Positions 53,401-64,000 of a stretch of DNA of 64,000 nucleotides are shown piece after piece. The translations under genes were made by a program, and so were the position numbers. The DNA comes from Colwellia sp. RSH04 (GTDB lineage Bacteria; Pseudomonadota; Gammaproteobacteria; Enterobacterales; Alteromonadaceae), in assembly GCF_003545765.1 (NCBI RefSeq), contig NZ_QXIO01000003.1, positions 1 through 64,000 on the forward strand, read 5' to 3'. The notes below the pieces were generated by a model, which had not been told where the DNA came from, made no database searches, and worked only from the letters and a program-made list of their open reading frames with translations. Position 1 is the stretch's first letter, and each line of letters opens with the position of its first letter.

Positions 53401-54875
53401 TTTCAGTAAAACTGGTTTCAGGCCCAGGTGTTGGTACTATCGCTTCTGGGGTTGCTAAAGCCTACGCCGATTTCATTACGATATCTGGTTACGATGGCGG
53501 TACAGCTGCTAGCCCGCTAACCTCAGTTAAATACGCGGGTTGCCCTTGGGAGTTAGGTTTAGCGGAAGCGCACCAATCACTAGTAGAAAATGGTTTGCGT
53601 CATAAAGTACGCCTGCAAGTTGATGGCGGTTTAAAAACCGGCGTAGACATTGTAAAAGCCGCTATTCTAGGTGCTGAAAGCTTTGGCTTTGGTACAGCGC
53701 CTATGGTTGCTTTAGGGTGTAAATTCTTAAGAATATGTCATTTAAACAACTGTGCAACAGGTGTTGCTACACAAGATGAAGTATTACGTGAACAGTTCTT
53801 TAAAGGCTTACCTGATCAAGTCATGAATTACTTTAAGTTTATTGCTCGCGACGTGCGTGAAATATTAGCCAAACTTGGTGTTGAAAGCCTAACTGATATT
53901 ATTGGTCGTACTGACTTGTTAGTGCAGGTAGAAGGCATCAGCGCTAAGCAACAAAAGCTTGATTTATCACCTATTATTGCCCCTGTTATCGCTGGTGAGC
54001 ATACGGCATTACATCAAACAGAAAAAAATACTGCCTTTGATGAAGGCAAGTTAAACCAACAAATGTTAGCTGCTTGCCAAGATGGGGTTGCCCATAGTAG
54101 TGGTGGTGAACACCGCTTTACCATACAGAATACTGATCGTTCAGTAGGTGCTACCTTATCAGGTGAAATTGCACGTCATCATGGTGACCAAGGTATGGCA
54201 GCTCATCCAATTACCATTCACTTATCGGGTACTGCTGGCCAAAGTTTTGGTGTGTGGAATGCAGGTGGTTTACACCTGAACCTAACGGGCGATGCCAATG
54301 ATTATGTGGGTAAAGGCATGACCGGTGGTAAGTTAACCATTAAACCACCTCGCGGTGTTGAATATTTAAGTCATAAAACCATGATCATGGGTAACACCTG
54401 TTTATATGGAGCAACTGGCGGTAAATTATACGGTTGTGGCCGAGCGGGTGAACGTTTTGCTGTTCGTAACTCTGGTTGTCATGCCGTTATTGAAGGCACT
54501 GGTGATCACGCCTGTGAATACATGACAGGTGGCGTTGTGGCCATATTAGGTAAAGTTGGCGTTAACTTTGGTGCTGGTATGACTGGTGGTTTTGCTTATG
54601 TGTTAGATGAAACTAATGATCTTGATGTGCGTTTAAATAAAGAGTCTATTGAAATGCTAGCCATCGATGAACTAGCTATTCACCAAGAACACTTACGCGG
54701 CATTATTAATCAACACTTTGAAGAGACAGGTAGCTTAAGAGCCCACGAAATTTTACATGATTTCGATACCTTTGCACCTATGTTCAAACTTGTTAAACCT
54801 AAAGCTACTGATGTGAAAACCTTACTTGGTCATCGCAGTCGCTCTAGTGCAGAACTGCGTGTTCAAGCGCAATAA
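50415..54875 (+). CDS. gltB: glutamate synthase (NADPH) large subunit
   Basis: 1486 residues, full length. Short propeptide (residues 1-12) then CGFGLIAHQ, where Cys13 is the nucleophile of the class II glutamine amidotransferase domain. The FMN-binding synthase domain includes [14 protein letters not shown] and [10 protein letters not shown], and the [3Fe-4S] cysteines are in [21 protein letters not shown]-terminal GXG-repeat domain ([13 protein letters not shown]..., [22 protein letters not shown]) follows. It transfers the glutamine amide to 2-oxoglutarate. The adjacent gltD supplies electrons. Confidence 0.97.
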   Translation: MQLYDHSVQKDNCGFGLIAHQQGETSHKLIKTAISALDRMQHRGGIAADGKTGDGCGLLLQKPDSFFRAVAEDNNWKLGKKYAVGMIFLNPDPIEAALSKKVLEEELANESLTLVGWRTVPVDTSVLGEIALGNLPKIEQVFVDAPPGWRNRDLERRLYMARRRAEKRITDDRFYVASLSCLVTIYKGLMMPVDLPNFYLDLADIRMQTAICVFHQRFSTNTSPQWHLAQPFRYLAHNGEINTINGNRQWSRARTYRFKSPLLPDLQDAAPFVGQSGSDSSSLDNMLELFLAGGMDLYRAMRLLMPPAWQNNPLMDDELRAFYEFNSMHMEPWDGPAGVVMTNGRHVACNLDRNGLRPARYVITRNGFITLASEVGIWDYGEDEVVEKGRVGPGEMLALDTYTGKLFNSSDIDNDLKERHTYRDWLNKNIRRLVPFDELEANLIGTRVFSDEEMAQFHKMFNYSYEEIHQVIKTLAENGQEATGSMGDDTPMAVLSSQPRTIYDYFRQQFAQVTNPPIDPLRERYVMSLGTCIGREHNVFNETSGHADRMLFSTPVLMYTGLKQLRELDPEHYRSDTLTLTYDAEEGLEAAIKRLCNEAENLVRDKHTVILVLSDRQIHPGLLVIPAAMAVGAVQKRLVDQQLRCDSNIIVETASVRDSHQYAVLLGLGATAIYPYLAFETIEQLVEQGQIDLSARDAIVNYREGINKGLLKILSKMGISTIASYRCAGLFEVIGLNDDIMQLCFSDLPSRIKGADFKDIEQDLINLARKAFLPHQKMSHGGLLKYVHGGEYHAFNPDVVNYLQRAVQNGDYSDYRKFAEEVNERPIAMLRDLLQFKEDTEQISLDKVESESEMFKRFDSAAMSIGALSPEAHEALAIAMNRLGGYSNSGEGGEDERRFGTVKNSRIKQIASGRFGVTPHYLVNADVLQIKVAQGAKPGEGGQLPGDKVSPLIAKLRYSVPGVTLISPPPHHDIYSIEDLAQLIFDLKQVNPKAVISVKLVSGPGVGTIASGVAKAYADFITISGYDGGTAASPLTSVKYAGCPWELGLAEAHQSLVENGLRHKVRLQVDGGLKTGVDIVKAAILGAESFGFGTAPMVALGCKFLRICHLNNCATGVATQDEVLREQFFKGLPDQVMNYFKFIARDVREILAKLGVESLTDIIGRTDLLVQVEGISAKQQKLDLSPIIAPVIAGEHTALHQTEKNTAFDEGKLNQQMLAACQDGVAHSSGGEHRFTIQNTDRSVGATLSGEIARHHGDQGMAAHPITIHLSGTAGQSFGVWNAGGLHLNLTGDANDYVGKGMTGGKLTIKPPRGVEYLSHKTMIMGNTCLYGATGGKLYGCGRAGERFAVRNSGCHAVIEGTGDHACEYMTGGVVAILGKVGVNFGAGMTGGFAYVLDETNDLDVRLNKESIEMLAIDELAIHQEHLRGIINQHFEETGSLRAHEILHDFDTFAPMFKLVKPKATDVKTLLGHRSRSSAELRVQAQ

Positions 54876-54890
54876 TTAATAAGTTGATAA

Positions 54891-56324
<1,434 letters not shown>

Positions 56325-56356
56325 CTAACCAGTAAATAACTAGCTAGTAATTAAGT

Positions 56357-56391
56357 AAAAAGCCGATAACAGATAATGCTATCGGCTTTTT
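56357..56391. terminator. terminator after gltD
   Basis: Stem aaaagccgata (56357-56367) / tatcggctttt (56380-56390), loop of about 12 bases, with flanking A- and T-runs. Between convergent genes gltD and folA. Confidence 0.85.
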
Positions 56392-56411
56392 ATATGCTAA
56401 ATATTGTCTAT

Positions 56412-56900
56412 TTAAATACGTTCATAAACACAAAAGTCTAGTTGATAAGCATTTTTTTCATCACTTGGTCTAACTTCACTACTAACCTTTTTCCAGCTGC
56501 CATCGTTATAATCAGGAAAGCGAGTATCCCCATCAATTTCAGCATCAATATGAGTAATGTAAAGTCGTGTTGCAGCAGGTAAACAATGCTTATAGATTGC
56601 GCCACCGCCAATGACCATTATTTCAGCGACGTCTTCAACAAGTGCCAGTGCTTGCTCAACAGACATTACCGTATCAATGCCGTCTCTTTGATAGTTTTCG
56701 TCACGAGAGATCACAATATTTCTTCGCCCAGGTAAAGGTCTACCAATAGATTCATAGGTTTTTCTCCCCATGATTATCGGCTTACCTAAGGTCACTTTTT
56801 TAAAGTAGGCTAAATCAGCTGGTAGGTGCCAAGGCATGTCATTGTCTTTACCAATCACGTTATCAGCAGCTGTTGCCACTATCATAGATAAAATTGTCAT
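56412..56900 (-). CDS. folA: dihydrofolate reductase
   Basis: 162 residues: MIVATAADNVIGKDNDMPWHLPADLAYFKKVTLGKPIIMGRKTYESIGRPLPGRRNIVISR with the catalytic Asp in PADLAYFK. It reduces dihydrofolate to tetrahydrofolate with NADPH. It lies 85 bases after the obgE start on the same strand, but a terminator separates them. Folate precursor synthesis (folE2) is elsewhere in the window. Confidence 0.95.
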   Translation of the reverse strand: MTILSMIVATAADNVIGKDNDMPWHLPADLAYFKKVTLGKPIIMGRKTYESIGRPLPGRRNIVISRDENYQRDGIDTVMSVEQALALVEDVAEIMVIGGGAIYKHCLPAATRLYITHIDAEIDGDTRFPDYNDGSWKKVSSEVRPSDEKNAYQLDFCVYERI

Positions 56901-56936
56901 CTTGATCCTAAAAATATGTTTTGATCGTTCACTATT

Positions 56937-56967
56937 AAAAAAGGCTGTGATTCATCATCACAGCCTT
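56937..56967 (-). terminator. obgE terminator
   Basis: Perfect 11-bp stem aaggctgtgat (56941-56951) / atcacagcctt (56957-56967), loop tcatc; on the minus strand a T-run (complement of 56937-56942) follows. Confidence 0.85.
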
Positions 56968-56985
56968 CGTCATATATTCTTGTTT

Positions 56986-58158
<1,173 letters not shown>

Positions 58159-58326
58159 TTAACTTGTTAGTACATTAACCTGTACTAGTATAAACGATTT
58201 AGATCTTATACCAAACCTATTAAGTTATTTCTCATTAGCGCTTAATGAGTAAACTTACTGGGTTGTTATTTTACCAGCGATCTAAATTAATTAATCACAT
58301 ATCAGTCTATAAAACCTTATATGCAA

Positions 58327-58355
58327 AAAAAAACCTCGCTGAGAAGCGAGGTTTT
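58327..58355 (-). terminator. terminator after rpmA
   Basis: Stem aacctcgct (58332-58340) / agcgaggtt (58345-58353), loop gaga, with A- and T-runs flanking. It ends rplU-rpmA transcription before obgE. Confidence 0.88.
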
Positions 58356-58374
58356 TATCAAATCGTTTTCTTAA

Positions 58375-58632
58375 TTAGTCAGCAATGATGCTAACATATT
58401 TACGATTCTTTGGACCTTTAACTTCAAATTGAACTTTACCGTCAGATAAAGCAAATAAAGTGTGATCTTTACCAATACCCATGTTGTTACCAGCGTGGAA
58501 TTTAGTACCACGTTGACGAACAATAATGTTACCAGCTAAAACAGTTTCGCCACCAAAACGCTTAACACCTAGGCGTTTAGCTTCAGAATCGCGACCATTT
58601 CGTGTACTACCTGCAGCTTTCTTATGTGCCAT
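58375..58632 (-). CDS. rpmA: ribosomal protein bL27
   Basis: 85 residues: [29 protein letters not shown], the bL27 N-terminal signature (Ala-His-Lys-Lys-Ala-Gly-Ser-Thr-Arg-Asn), then [29 protein letters not shown]. It sits by the peptidyl-transferase centre of the 50S subunit. It follows rplU by 16 bases. Confidence 0.97.
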   Translation of the reverse strand: MAHKKAAGSTRNGRDSEAKRLGVKRFGGETVLAGNIIVRQRGTKFHAGNNMGIGKDHTLFALSDGKVQFEVKGPKNRKYVSIIAD

Positions 58633-58648
58633 GTCAAAATGCTCCTAA

Positions 58649-58960
58649 TTAGCCGTTAATACCAGTAATCTTCACTTCAGTGAACCATTGACGATGGCCC
58701 GCTTGTTTACGTGAATGCTTACGACGTTTGAATTTAACAATAGTAACTTTGTCTGCACGACCTTGGTTTACTACTTCTGCTACTACTTTACCACCAGCAA
58801 CGTAAGGTGCACCTACGTTGATGTTGTCGCCATTGGCGATCATTAAAACATTATCAAACTCTATTGTTGCGCCTACTTCAAGCTCAAGCTTTTCTAGACG
58901 AACTGTTTGTCCTTCGGTTACACGATGCTGTTTACCACCGCTTTGGAATACCGCGTACAT
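58649..58960 (-). CDS. rplU: ribosomal protein bL21
   Basis: 103 residues from the ATG at 58960, chosen because GGAG lies just upstream and [14 protein letters not shown] is the universal bL21 start; the frame also has an ATG at 58981. Ends [29 protein letters not shown]-type sequence. It binds 23S rRNA in the 50S subunit. Operon with rpmA, divergent from ispB. Confidence 0.97.
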   Translation of the reverse strand: MYAVFQSGGKQHRVTEGQTVRLEKLELEVGATIEFDNVLMIANGDNINVGAPYVAGGKVVAEVVNQGRADKVTIVKFKRRKHSRKQAGHRQWFTEVKITGING

Positions 58961-59203
58961 AGCTACTCCGTACTGCGCCAATAATATGATGACGCTAAAT
59001 TTTAAAATATAGGGCGCGAATTCTACGCGAAGATACGATGTAGGGCAAGTATAAATATGATGATTTCTTTCTTTTTTCTAAATTTTATTATTTTCTTCAA
59101 TAGAATTAAAACTAAGCCCTTTGAAAACTTCTTTCGTCGTCAATTTCGTGTAAACTTTGTCGCATATTATACAGTTTACTAAACGGTCTTTATTTTTTTC
59201 ATT

Positions 59204-60175
59204 ATGGATGTAAAAGCAATACAAGCATTAACACAAGACGATATGACAGTTGTTAATGATTTAATCTACCAACAACTACACTCTGATGTTGCTTTAATTA
59301 ACCAACTTGGTATTTACATTGTTAACAGTGGTGGTAAGCGTATGCGCCCCATGTTAACCGTGTTAGCAGCTCGTGCGCTAGGTTATTCTGGTAAAGATCA
59401 TTGCGCGATCGCTGCGATCATAGAGTTTATTCACACAGCCACTTTATTGCATGATGACGTTGTTGATGAATCGAATATGCGTAGAGGACGAGAAACAGCC
59501 AATGCAATGTTTGGTAATGGCGCCAGTGTTTTAGTCGGTGACTTCCTTTATACCCGCTCTTTTCAAATGATGACTAAATTGGCGAATATGCGCATTATGG
59601 ATATTTTATCTGATGCCACTAATATTGTCGCTGAAGGTGAAGTATTACAATTAATGAATTGTAATGATCCTGACACGACTGAAGAAAGCTATCTACAAGT
59701 CATTTATTGTAAAACCGCAAAGTTATTTGAAGCCGCGACACGTTTAGCCGCCGTGATTTCAGGTCAAGATGCAGTTGTTGAGCAAGCAATGACCGATTAC
59801 GGTAAATATTTAGGCACAGCCTTTCAGTTAGTAGACGATATTATGGATTACACTGCTGATGCGAAAGAAATGGGCAAAAATGTCGGTGATGACCTTGCTG
59901 AAGGAAAACCTACGCTACCATTACTTTATGCAATGAAACATGGTACTGACACGCAAAGACAGCTTATTCGTGATGCTATTGAACACGGTAATGGTATGGA
60001 TCACTTAGATGAAATACTTCAAGCGATGGAAGATACAGGCTCATTAGTCTATACACAAAAACAAGCTGAAATTGAGGCTGATAAAGCCATTAACGCGCTA
60101 AGTGTTTTACCTGAATCTTCGTATAAGACAGCGCTGATAAGCTTAGCTCACATTGCCGCAAATCGTACTGCTTAA
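59204..60175 (+). CDS. ispB: octaprenyl diphosphate synthase
   Basis: 323 residues. First Asp-rich motif LLHDDVVDESNMRRG and second QLVDDIMDYTAD are present, with GGKRMRPMLTVL and GDFLYTRSFQMM. It extends farnesyl diphosphate to the long side chain of ubiquinone and menaquinone. Divergent from rplU-rpmA, as in E. coli. Confidence 0.95.
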   Translation: MDVKAIQALTQDDMTVVNDLIYQQLHSDVALINQLGIYIVNSGGKRMRPMLTVLAARALGYSGKDHCAIAAIIEFIHTATLLHDDVVDESNMRRGRETANAMFGNGASVLVGDFLYTRSFQMMTKLANMRIMDILSDATNIVAEGEVLQLMNCNDPDTTEESYLQVIYCKTAKLFEAATRLAAVISGQDAVVEQAMTDYGKYLGTAFQLVDDIMDYTADAKEMGKNVGDDLAEGKPTLPLLYAMKHGTDTQRQLIRDAIEHGNGMDHLDEILQAMEDTGSLVYTQKQAEIEADKAINALSVLPESSYKTALISLAHIAANRTA

Positions 60176-60259
60176 TTATCTTTGATCAGAGCATTGTGCT
60201 TAAAATAGCTCAATGCTCTTGTATCAATATCTTGAAAAATCCCTTATCACCTATTTTTA

Positions 60260-60273
60260 TTGATCCATATCAA
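60260..60273. promoter_or_regulatory. perfect FNR box upstream of bacteriohemerythrin
   Basis: TTGAT-CCAT-ATCAA is a full consensus FNR site at 60260-60273. If the activator position is -41.5, transcription would begin near 60308, about 90 bases before the hemerythrin ATG. The -10 there is poor, as in FNR-dependent promoters. Confidence 0.75.
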
Positions 60274-60398
60274 GCTAGTTCCGCTTAACATTGTTCATTC
60301 TATCAACAGCAACTAAGTTATAAGTATCCACAAATAATAAGCTACCACAACTAACACTTAGGCTGTTTATCATGGAAAGCTAATAAAAAGGAAATGTT

Positions 60399-60806
60399 AT
60401 GCCGCTGATCACTTGGTCAAAAGAATTAAGCGTAGGTATTGAGAGTATTGATACACAACATAAAGAATTAATAAGAATTATTAACACATTAAATGATGCT
60501 ATGGACTTGGACGATCCTCGTGATATTTTTAAAAAATCTTTTGCCGATTTAACCCAATACACCAAAACGCATTTTGCCTATGAAGAAGAACTATTCGAGC
60601 AATATGGCTATCAGGAGGGTATTGAGCATAAACGTCAGCATGATGAATTAATTGTGCAGCTGTTGGAGCTAAAAGATCGATTTGATCATTACCAAATGGA
60701 TATGACTGAACAAGTCATGCAGTTTTTGAAAGATTGGTTAACTTTTCATATTCAAAAAAGCGATAAAGAATATAGCCAGTTTTTAGTAAAGCTCGGTGTA
60801 AAATAG
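60399..60806 (+). CDS. bacteriohemerythrin
   Basis: 135 residues. All seven diiron ligands can be placed: His21 (DTQHKEL), His58 and Glu62 (THFAYEEE), His77 and His81 (EHKRQHDEL), His117 and Asp122 (FHIQKSD). A single domain carries and stores O2 or delivers it to oxygenases and cytochrome oxidase. The perfect FNR box upstream fits its use at low oxygen. AAAAGGA precedes the ATG. Monocistronic with a good terminator. Confidence 0.94.
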   Translation: MPLITWSKELSVGIESIDTQHKELIRIINTLNDAMDLDDPRDIFKKSFADLTQYTKTHFAYEEELFEQYGYQEGIEHKRQHDELIVQLLELKDRFDHYQMDMTEQVMQFLKDWLTFHIQKSDKEYSQFLVKLGVK

Positions 60807-60860
60807 CAACATCCTGCTGAGAATAAAAACAAAGGTCAACACGCCCTAAAGTTCTGGCAT

Positions 60861-60902
60861 AAAAAAACGCGCTTTACTTTTTCAAGTAACAGCGCGTTTT
60901 TA
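60861..60902. terminator. bidirectional terminator between hemerythrin and mdh
   Basis: Stem aaaaacgcgct / agcgcgttttt with internal pairing tta-ctt / aag-taa and a T-run to 60902 (A-run for the other strand). Confidence 0.88.
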
Positions 60903-60916
60903 TTAGTATGGCTACA

Positions 60917-61852
60917 TTAGCTAGCCATAAAATCAACACCTTCTTGGATGTCTTTTTTCAATGTGTCAAGCATGTCATCTTTTGCTTTCTGTTCAAACGC
61001 ACTTAGTTCACCGTAAGATAAAATTTCTTCTACGCCATTTTTACCTAAACGTACTGGGTGTGCAAAGTAAGGTGCATCGCCATCTTGAACTTCAACATAA
61101 GCGTAATCAACTACGTCTTCACCTTGTAAGCCTTTAACTAAAGACATACAGAAACGAGCTGCTGCTGCGCCCATTGACAATGTAGCACTGCCACCACCCG
61201 CTTTTGCATTTACTACTTCAGTACCTGCATTTTGAATACGCGGCGTTAATGCTGCCACTTCTTCTTCAGTAAACGTTGCACCTTCAACTTGTGAAAGTAA
61301 TGGTAAAATTGTTGTGCCTGAGTGACCACCAATTACAGGTACTTTTACGTCAGCAACATTTAAACCTTTTAATTCAGCAACGAATGCTTCACTGCGAATA
61401 ACATCTAACGTAGTGATACCAAATACACGGTTTTTATCATATGTGCCAGCTTTCTTAAATACTTCAGCAACAATTGGTACCGTACCATTTACTGGGTTAG
61501 TAATAATGCCTACTAAAGCTTTTGGACAGTTAGCAACAATACCTTCCGCTAATGTTTTGATGATACCAGCATTTACGTTGAATAAATCAGCACGATCCAT
61601 ACCTGGCTTACGTGGCATACCTGCTGGAATTAATACGATATCAGCATTTGATAAAGCAGCATCTAAATCATCACGGCCAAAACCAGCTACGTTAACTGCC
61701 GTAGGGATATGTGATAAATCTACAGCAACACCCGGAACAACGGGTGCTACATCGTATAGTGATAAATCAGAACCCGCAGGTAATTGAGTTTTTAATAGTA
61801 AAGATAATGCTTGACCAATACCGCCAGCGGCACCTAAAACAGCTACTTTCAT
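60917..61852 (-). CDS. mdh: malate dehydrogenase (NAD)
   Basis: 311 residues from the ATG at 61852 (GGAG upstream; the frame is open to 61897). Start [21 protein letters not shown] is the NAD Rossmann motif; the Arg-containing loop [13 protein letters not shown] and catalytic His in IGGHSGTT are present. It oxidises malate to oxaloacetate in the TCA cycle. Divergent from argR, as in most gammaproteobacteria. Confidence 0.96.
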   Translation of the reverse strand: MKVAVLGAAGGIGQALSLLLKTQLPAGSDLSLYDVAPVVPGVAVDLSHIPTAVNVAGFGRDDLDAALSNADIVLIPAGMPRKPGMDRADLFNVNAGIIKTLAEGIVANCPKALVGIITNPVNGTVPIVAEVFKKAGTYDKNRVFGITTLDVIRSEAFVAELKGLNVADVKVPVIGGHSGTTILPLLSQVEGATFTEEEVAALTPRIQNAGTEVVNAKAGGGSATLSMGAAAARFCMSLVKGLQGEDVVDYAYVEVQDGDAPYFAHPVRLGKNGVEEILSYGELSAFEQKAKDDMLDTLKKDIQEGVDFMAS

Positions 61853-62130
61853 GTGATTTCTCCGAAGTGTTATGAATTTTATTAAAGTATAATTCACTCA
61901 TTATGTAAAAGTTGAGTAATTACGTAAAATTTATTGCGCAAACGATATAGTATAAGCAAGTAAAAAACAATTATTATTAACTTACGGTGCGATAACGTAT
62001 AATAAAACGAAAAATAACAATAAAGAACTCAACTTTAGTATTAGTGCAGTTATTCTAACTTCTAAAGTATAGCAACTTTCACTGGTATGAAACTTGATTA
62101 CAAGCAATTAGAAAGGTTTTTTAGACAATT

Positions 62131-62604
62131 ATGAGCGGCCAGCAAAAACAAGAAGTGCTAGTACAAGCATTTAAAGATTTATTAAAGCAAGAACAATTTG
62201 GTTCACAGGGTGAAATTGTTGATGCATTAAAAGCCAATGGCTTTGATAATATTAGCCAATCGAAAATTTCTCGAATGTTGAGCAAATATGGGGCGGTAAG
62301 AACACGGAACGCCCGCCAAGAAATGGTGTATTGTTTGCCAGCAGAGCTAGGTGTGCCAACGGCACAAAGCCCGTTGAAACAACTGGTACTAGAGATTGAG
62401 CATAATGATGTAATGATCATTATTCAAACCAGCCCTGGTGCAGCGCAATTAATTGCTCGCTTACTCGATAGTTTGAGTAAGAGCGATGGTGTTTTAGGTA
62501 CTATTGCAGGAGATGACACTATTTTTATTGCCCCAACCGATGTGACGAAAATAAAAGAAACCATCAATAAGCTTGAAGTACTTTTCTCTAAAAGCTTAAG
62601 CTAA
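62131..62604 (+). CDS. argR: arginine repressor ArgR, paralogue 2 (canonical location)
   Basis: 157 residues. N-terminal winged helix [44 protein letters not shown]-terminal domain with [15 protein letters not shown]. It lies divergent to mdh, as in E. coli, so this is taken as the true ArgR, while the copy at 5542-6024 is the extra one. It represses arginine genes with arginine as co-repressor. The mdh-argR gap has only isolated ARG half-sites. Confidence 0.94.
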   Translation: MSGQQKQEVLVQAFKDLLKQEQFGSQGEIVDALKANGFDNISQSKISRMLSKYGAVRTRNARQEMVYCLPAELGVPTAQSPLKQLVLEIEHNDVMIIIQTSPGAAQLIARLLDSLSKSDGVLGTIAGDDTIFIAPTDVTKIKETINKLEVLFSKSLS

Positions 62605-62705
62605 TCATAAAATATATTCGCAATGCTTTGGCGCACGGTTACTAAACAAAACGTCTGCTAAATTAATCTACTGCTTAAAAAAAGGCATTGCGACTTAGAA
62701 TCCTG

Positions 62706-64000
62706 CTATTTCATAAGCAGTTGTACAATACTTTGACACAAACTTTCTCTAGTCACTGGTTTAGACATGTGCAGATTCATGCCTGCATCTAAACTGTTCT
62801 TAATATCTTCATCTCTTGCATGCGCTGTCATCGCGATAATAGGCAGCGATTGAAAACACGCTTGCTCTCTTATTTTTTTCGCTGCGGTTAAACCATCCAT
62901 AATAGGCATTTGAATGTCCATAAGGACGATATCAAATGATTGCTGCGTTAATGATTCTAAAGCTCGTTGACCATTATCAGCTATCGTTACATGGGCATGC
63001 ATATTTAATAATAACTCTTTTGCCACCAGTTGATTCACTAGGTTATCTTCAACCAATAAGATACGCACTCCTGAAAGCTCTTCTCCTGATGTAACAACGG
63101 CACTTTCTTGAACCGTAGGTATTACATTGTTAGCAATATCTTCGGTATTTATTGTCTTTATAGGCTGTTCTGAATTTTCATTAAGTGCCGAGTATATTTG
63201 CGCTAATGTAAAACGATACAAAGGAAAATCGAGTAAAGTATATGGCACATTTAATTGTGAAATTTCACGTGATGTCTCAGGCGAAAGTTCAACCATAGCA
63301 GCATGGCATAAACCGAGAAGCGATATTTTATCGTAACAACTCTTGAGTAAAGTACTCTCTTGCGCAAATATTGTTTCATCAACAAGTATTACTACTGGTC
63401 CTTGAAAGTTTTGCCTTATGAAAGCGTCTAACGATTCAAAGTAAAAATAATGAGCGCCACTTCGTAAAATAGTATCAACAAAACTTTGGTTTAACTGCTG
63501 TTGAATATTGCAAATAGTAATGATTTCTTTTGGTGTATTTATCGTCGATTCAGCTAATTTCAATGGTAAAACGAAACTTAACTCACTTCCCCGCCCTAAT
63601 TCACTTTTTAAGCTTATTTCACCGCCTAATAATTTAATAATTTGCTGACAAATAGATAACCCTAAACCAGAGCCGCCATACTTACGTGTCATTGATTCGT
63701 CTGCTTGGCTAAATGCTTTAAATAGTAGTCCTTGTTTTTCTTTCGCAATACCAATCCCCGTATCTTGCATACGAAAACGCACTAAAACATTGTTTTCACC
63801 GCTACCAATGTTATCGACTTTAAGCGCTATGCTGCCGTGTTCAGTGAACTTAATCGCATTATTAAATAAATTAGCGATAACTTGTACTAAGCGCATTTCA
63901 TCACTGATGACGTCATTAGGCACATCAGGCGAAACGTCAACAAGCAAGTCGACATTATTATGATTTACATTAACAATGTTAAGTTTTAACGCTTTATCAA
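62706..64000 (-). CDS. hybrid sensor histidine kinase, 3' part (5' end outside window)
   Basis: The frame is open to the window edge, so at least 431 residues are visible and the N-terminal part is missing. The ATPase domain shows VIANLFNNAIKF (N-box), DTGIG, and GGSGLGLSICQQIIKLLGGEI. A middle segment (about residues 150-280) lacks receiver motifs but is folded like one (FYFESLDAFIRQNFQGPVVILVDETIF). The last domain is a true receiver: VEDNLVNQ, phospho-Asp in VLMDIQMPIMDG, Thr/Ala in MTAHA and Lys in MSKPV. The domain order is that of BarA/ArcB-like hybrid kinases. It could be the donor for the free HPt protein, but this is only a guess. Confidence 0.85.
   Translation of the reverse strand, partial: DKALKLNIVNVNHNNVDLLVDVSPDVPNDVISDEMRLVQVIANLFNNAIKFTEHGSIALKVDNIGSGENNVLVRFRMQDTGIGIAKEKQGLLFKAFSQADESMTRKYGGSGLGLSICQQIIKLLGGEISLKSELGRGSELSFVLPLKLAESTINTPKEIITICNIQQQLNQSFVDTILRSGAHYFYFESLDAFIRQNFQGPVVILVDETIFAQESTLLKSCYDKISLLGLCHAAMVELSPETSREISQLNVPYTLLDFPLYRFTLAQIYSALNENSEQPIKTINTEDIANNVIPTVQESAVVTSGEELSGVRILLVEDNLVNQLVAKELLLNMHAHVTIADNGQRALESLTQQSFDIVLMDIQMPIMDGLTAAKKIREQACFQSLPIIAMTAHARDEDIKNSLDAGMNLHMSKPVTRESLCQSIVQLLMK

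Noticed and set aside
61861-62130. ARG boxes in the mdh-argR gap
   Set aside because: Only isolated TGAAT and ATTCA half-sites were seen, not spaced as a box, so no operator was listed there.

Overview
The window looks like chromosomal DNA of a marine gammaproteobacterium of the order Alteromonadales. Low-GC, AT-rich intergenic DNA, a type II lifestyle set (TonB receptor, ArcA with a free HPt protein, MipA/DUF3019, S46 peptidase, FeoAB, bacteriohemerythrin) and protein sequences closest in style to Colwellia/Thalassotalea support this. The genus is inferred from general family knowledge, not from a search. No prophage, insertion sequence, CRISPR array, tRNA or rRNA gene was seen.

Layout. 1-2984 is the 5' part of a giant repetitive LapA-type surface adhesin on the minus strand, with a retention module and recently duplicated in-frame repeats. 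3.2-12.2 kb carries a SYLF lipoprotein-like protein, an FGGY kinase, a first argR, an S46 dipeptidyl-peptidase, a thiamine-diphosphate decarboxylase behind an FNR-like site, and glutaryl-CoA dehydrogenase. 12.6-16.1 kb is an RstA/RstB-like two-component system led by MipA and DUF3019 genes. 16.1-18.2 kb is a sugar nucleotidyltransferase plus an N-acetylhexosamine-1-kinase-like protein. 18.2-21.8 kb is feoA-feoB-pfkA behind an FNR box, an extended -10 and a Fur box. 21.9-34.9 kb holds an amine oxidase-like flavoprotein, a TPR diguanylate cyclase, a three-heme cytochrome, a MOSC protein, an RND efflux pair, TerB and CvfB-like proteins and an orphan periplasmic binding protein. 35.2-38.2 kb is a predicted zinc uptake operon: a perfect Zur-type palindrome, a small membrane protein and a His-rich ZnuD-like TonB receptor.

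39.7-44.2 kb is the most interesting locus: a lysine riboswitch followed by dapA-, dapD- and lysA-like genes and an AspA/AstE-family zinc hydrolase, which I propose acts as the desuccinylase of the lysine pathway in place of DapE. 44.4-48.6 kb has rsmC, a histidine kinase, arcA with an ArcA-box-like repeat in front, and a convergent free HPt gene (HptA), the arrangement expected when ArcB's own HPt domain is absent.

48.9-64 kb is mostly housekeeping: folE2, gltBD, folA, obgE, rpmA-rplU, ispB, bacteriohemerythrin behind a perfect FNR box, mdh divergent from a second argR, and the 3' part of a hybrid sensor kinase cut by the window edge.

A recurring theme is oxygen and metal sensing: three FNR-type sites, one Fur box, one Zur box and an ArcA-like site can be read directly. 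All sites are sequence matches and have not been scored against a genome background.
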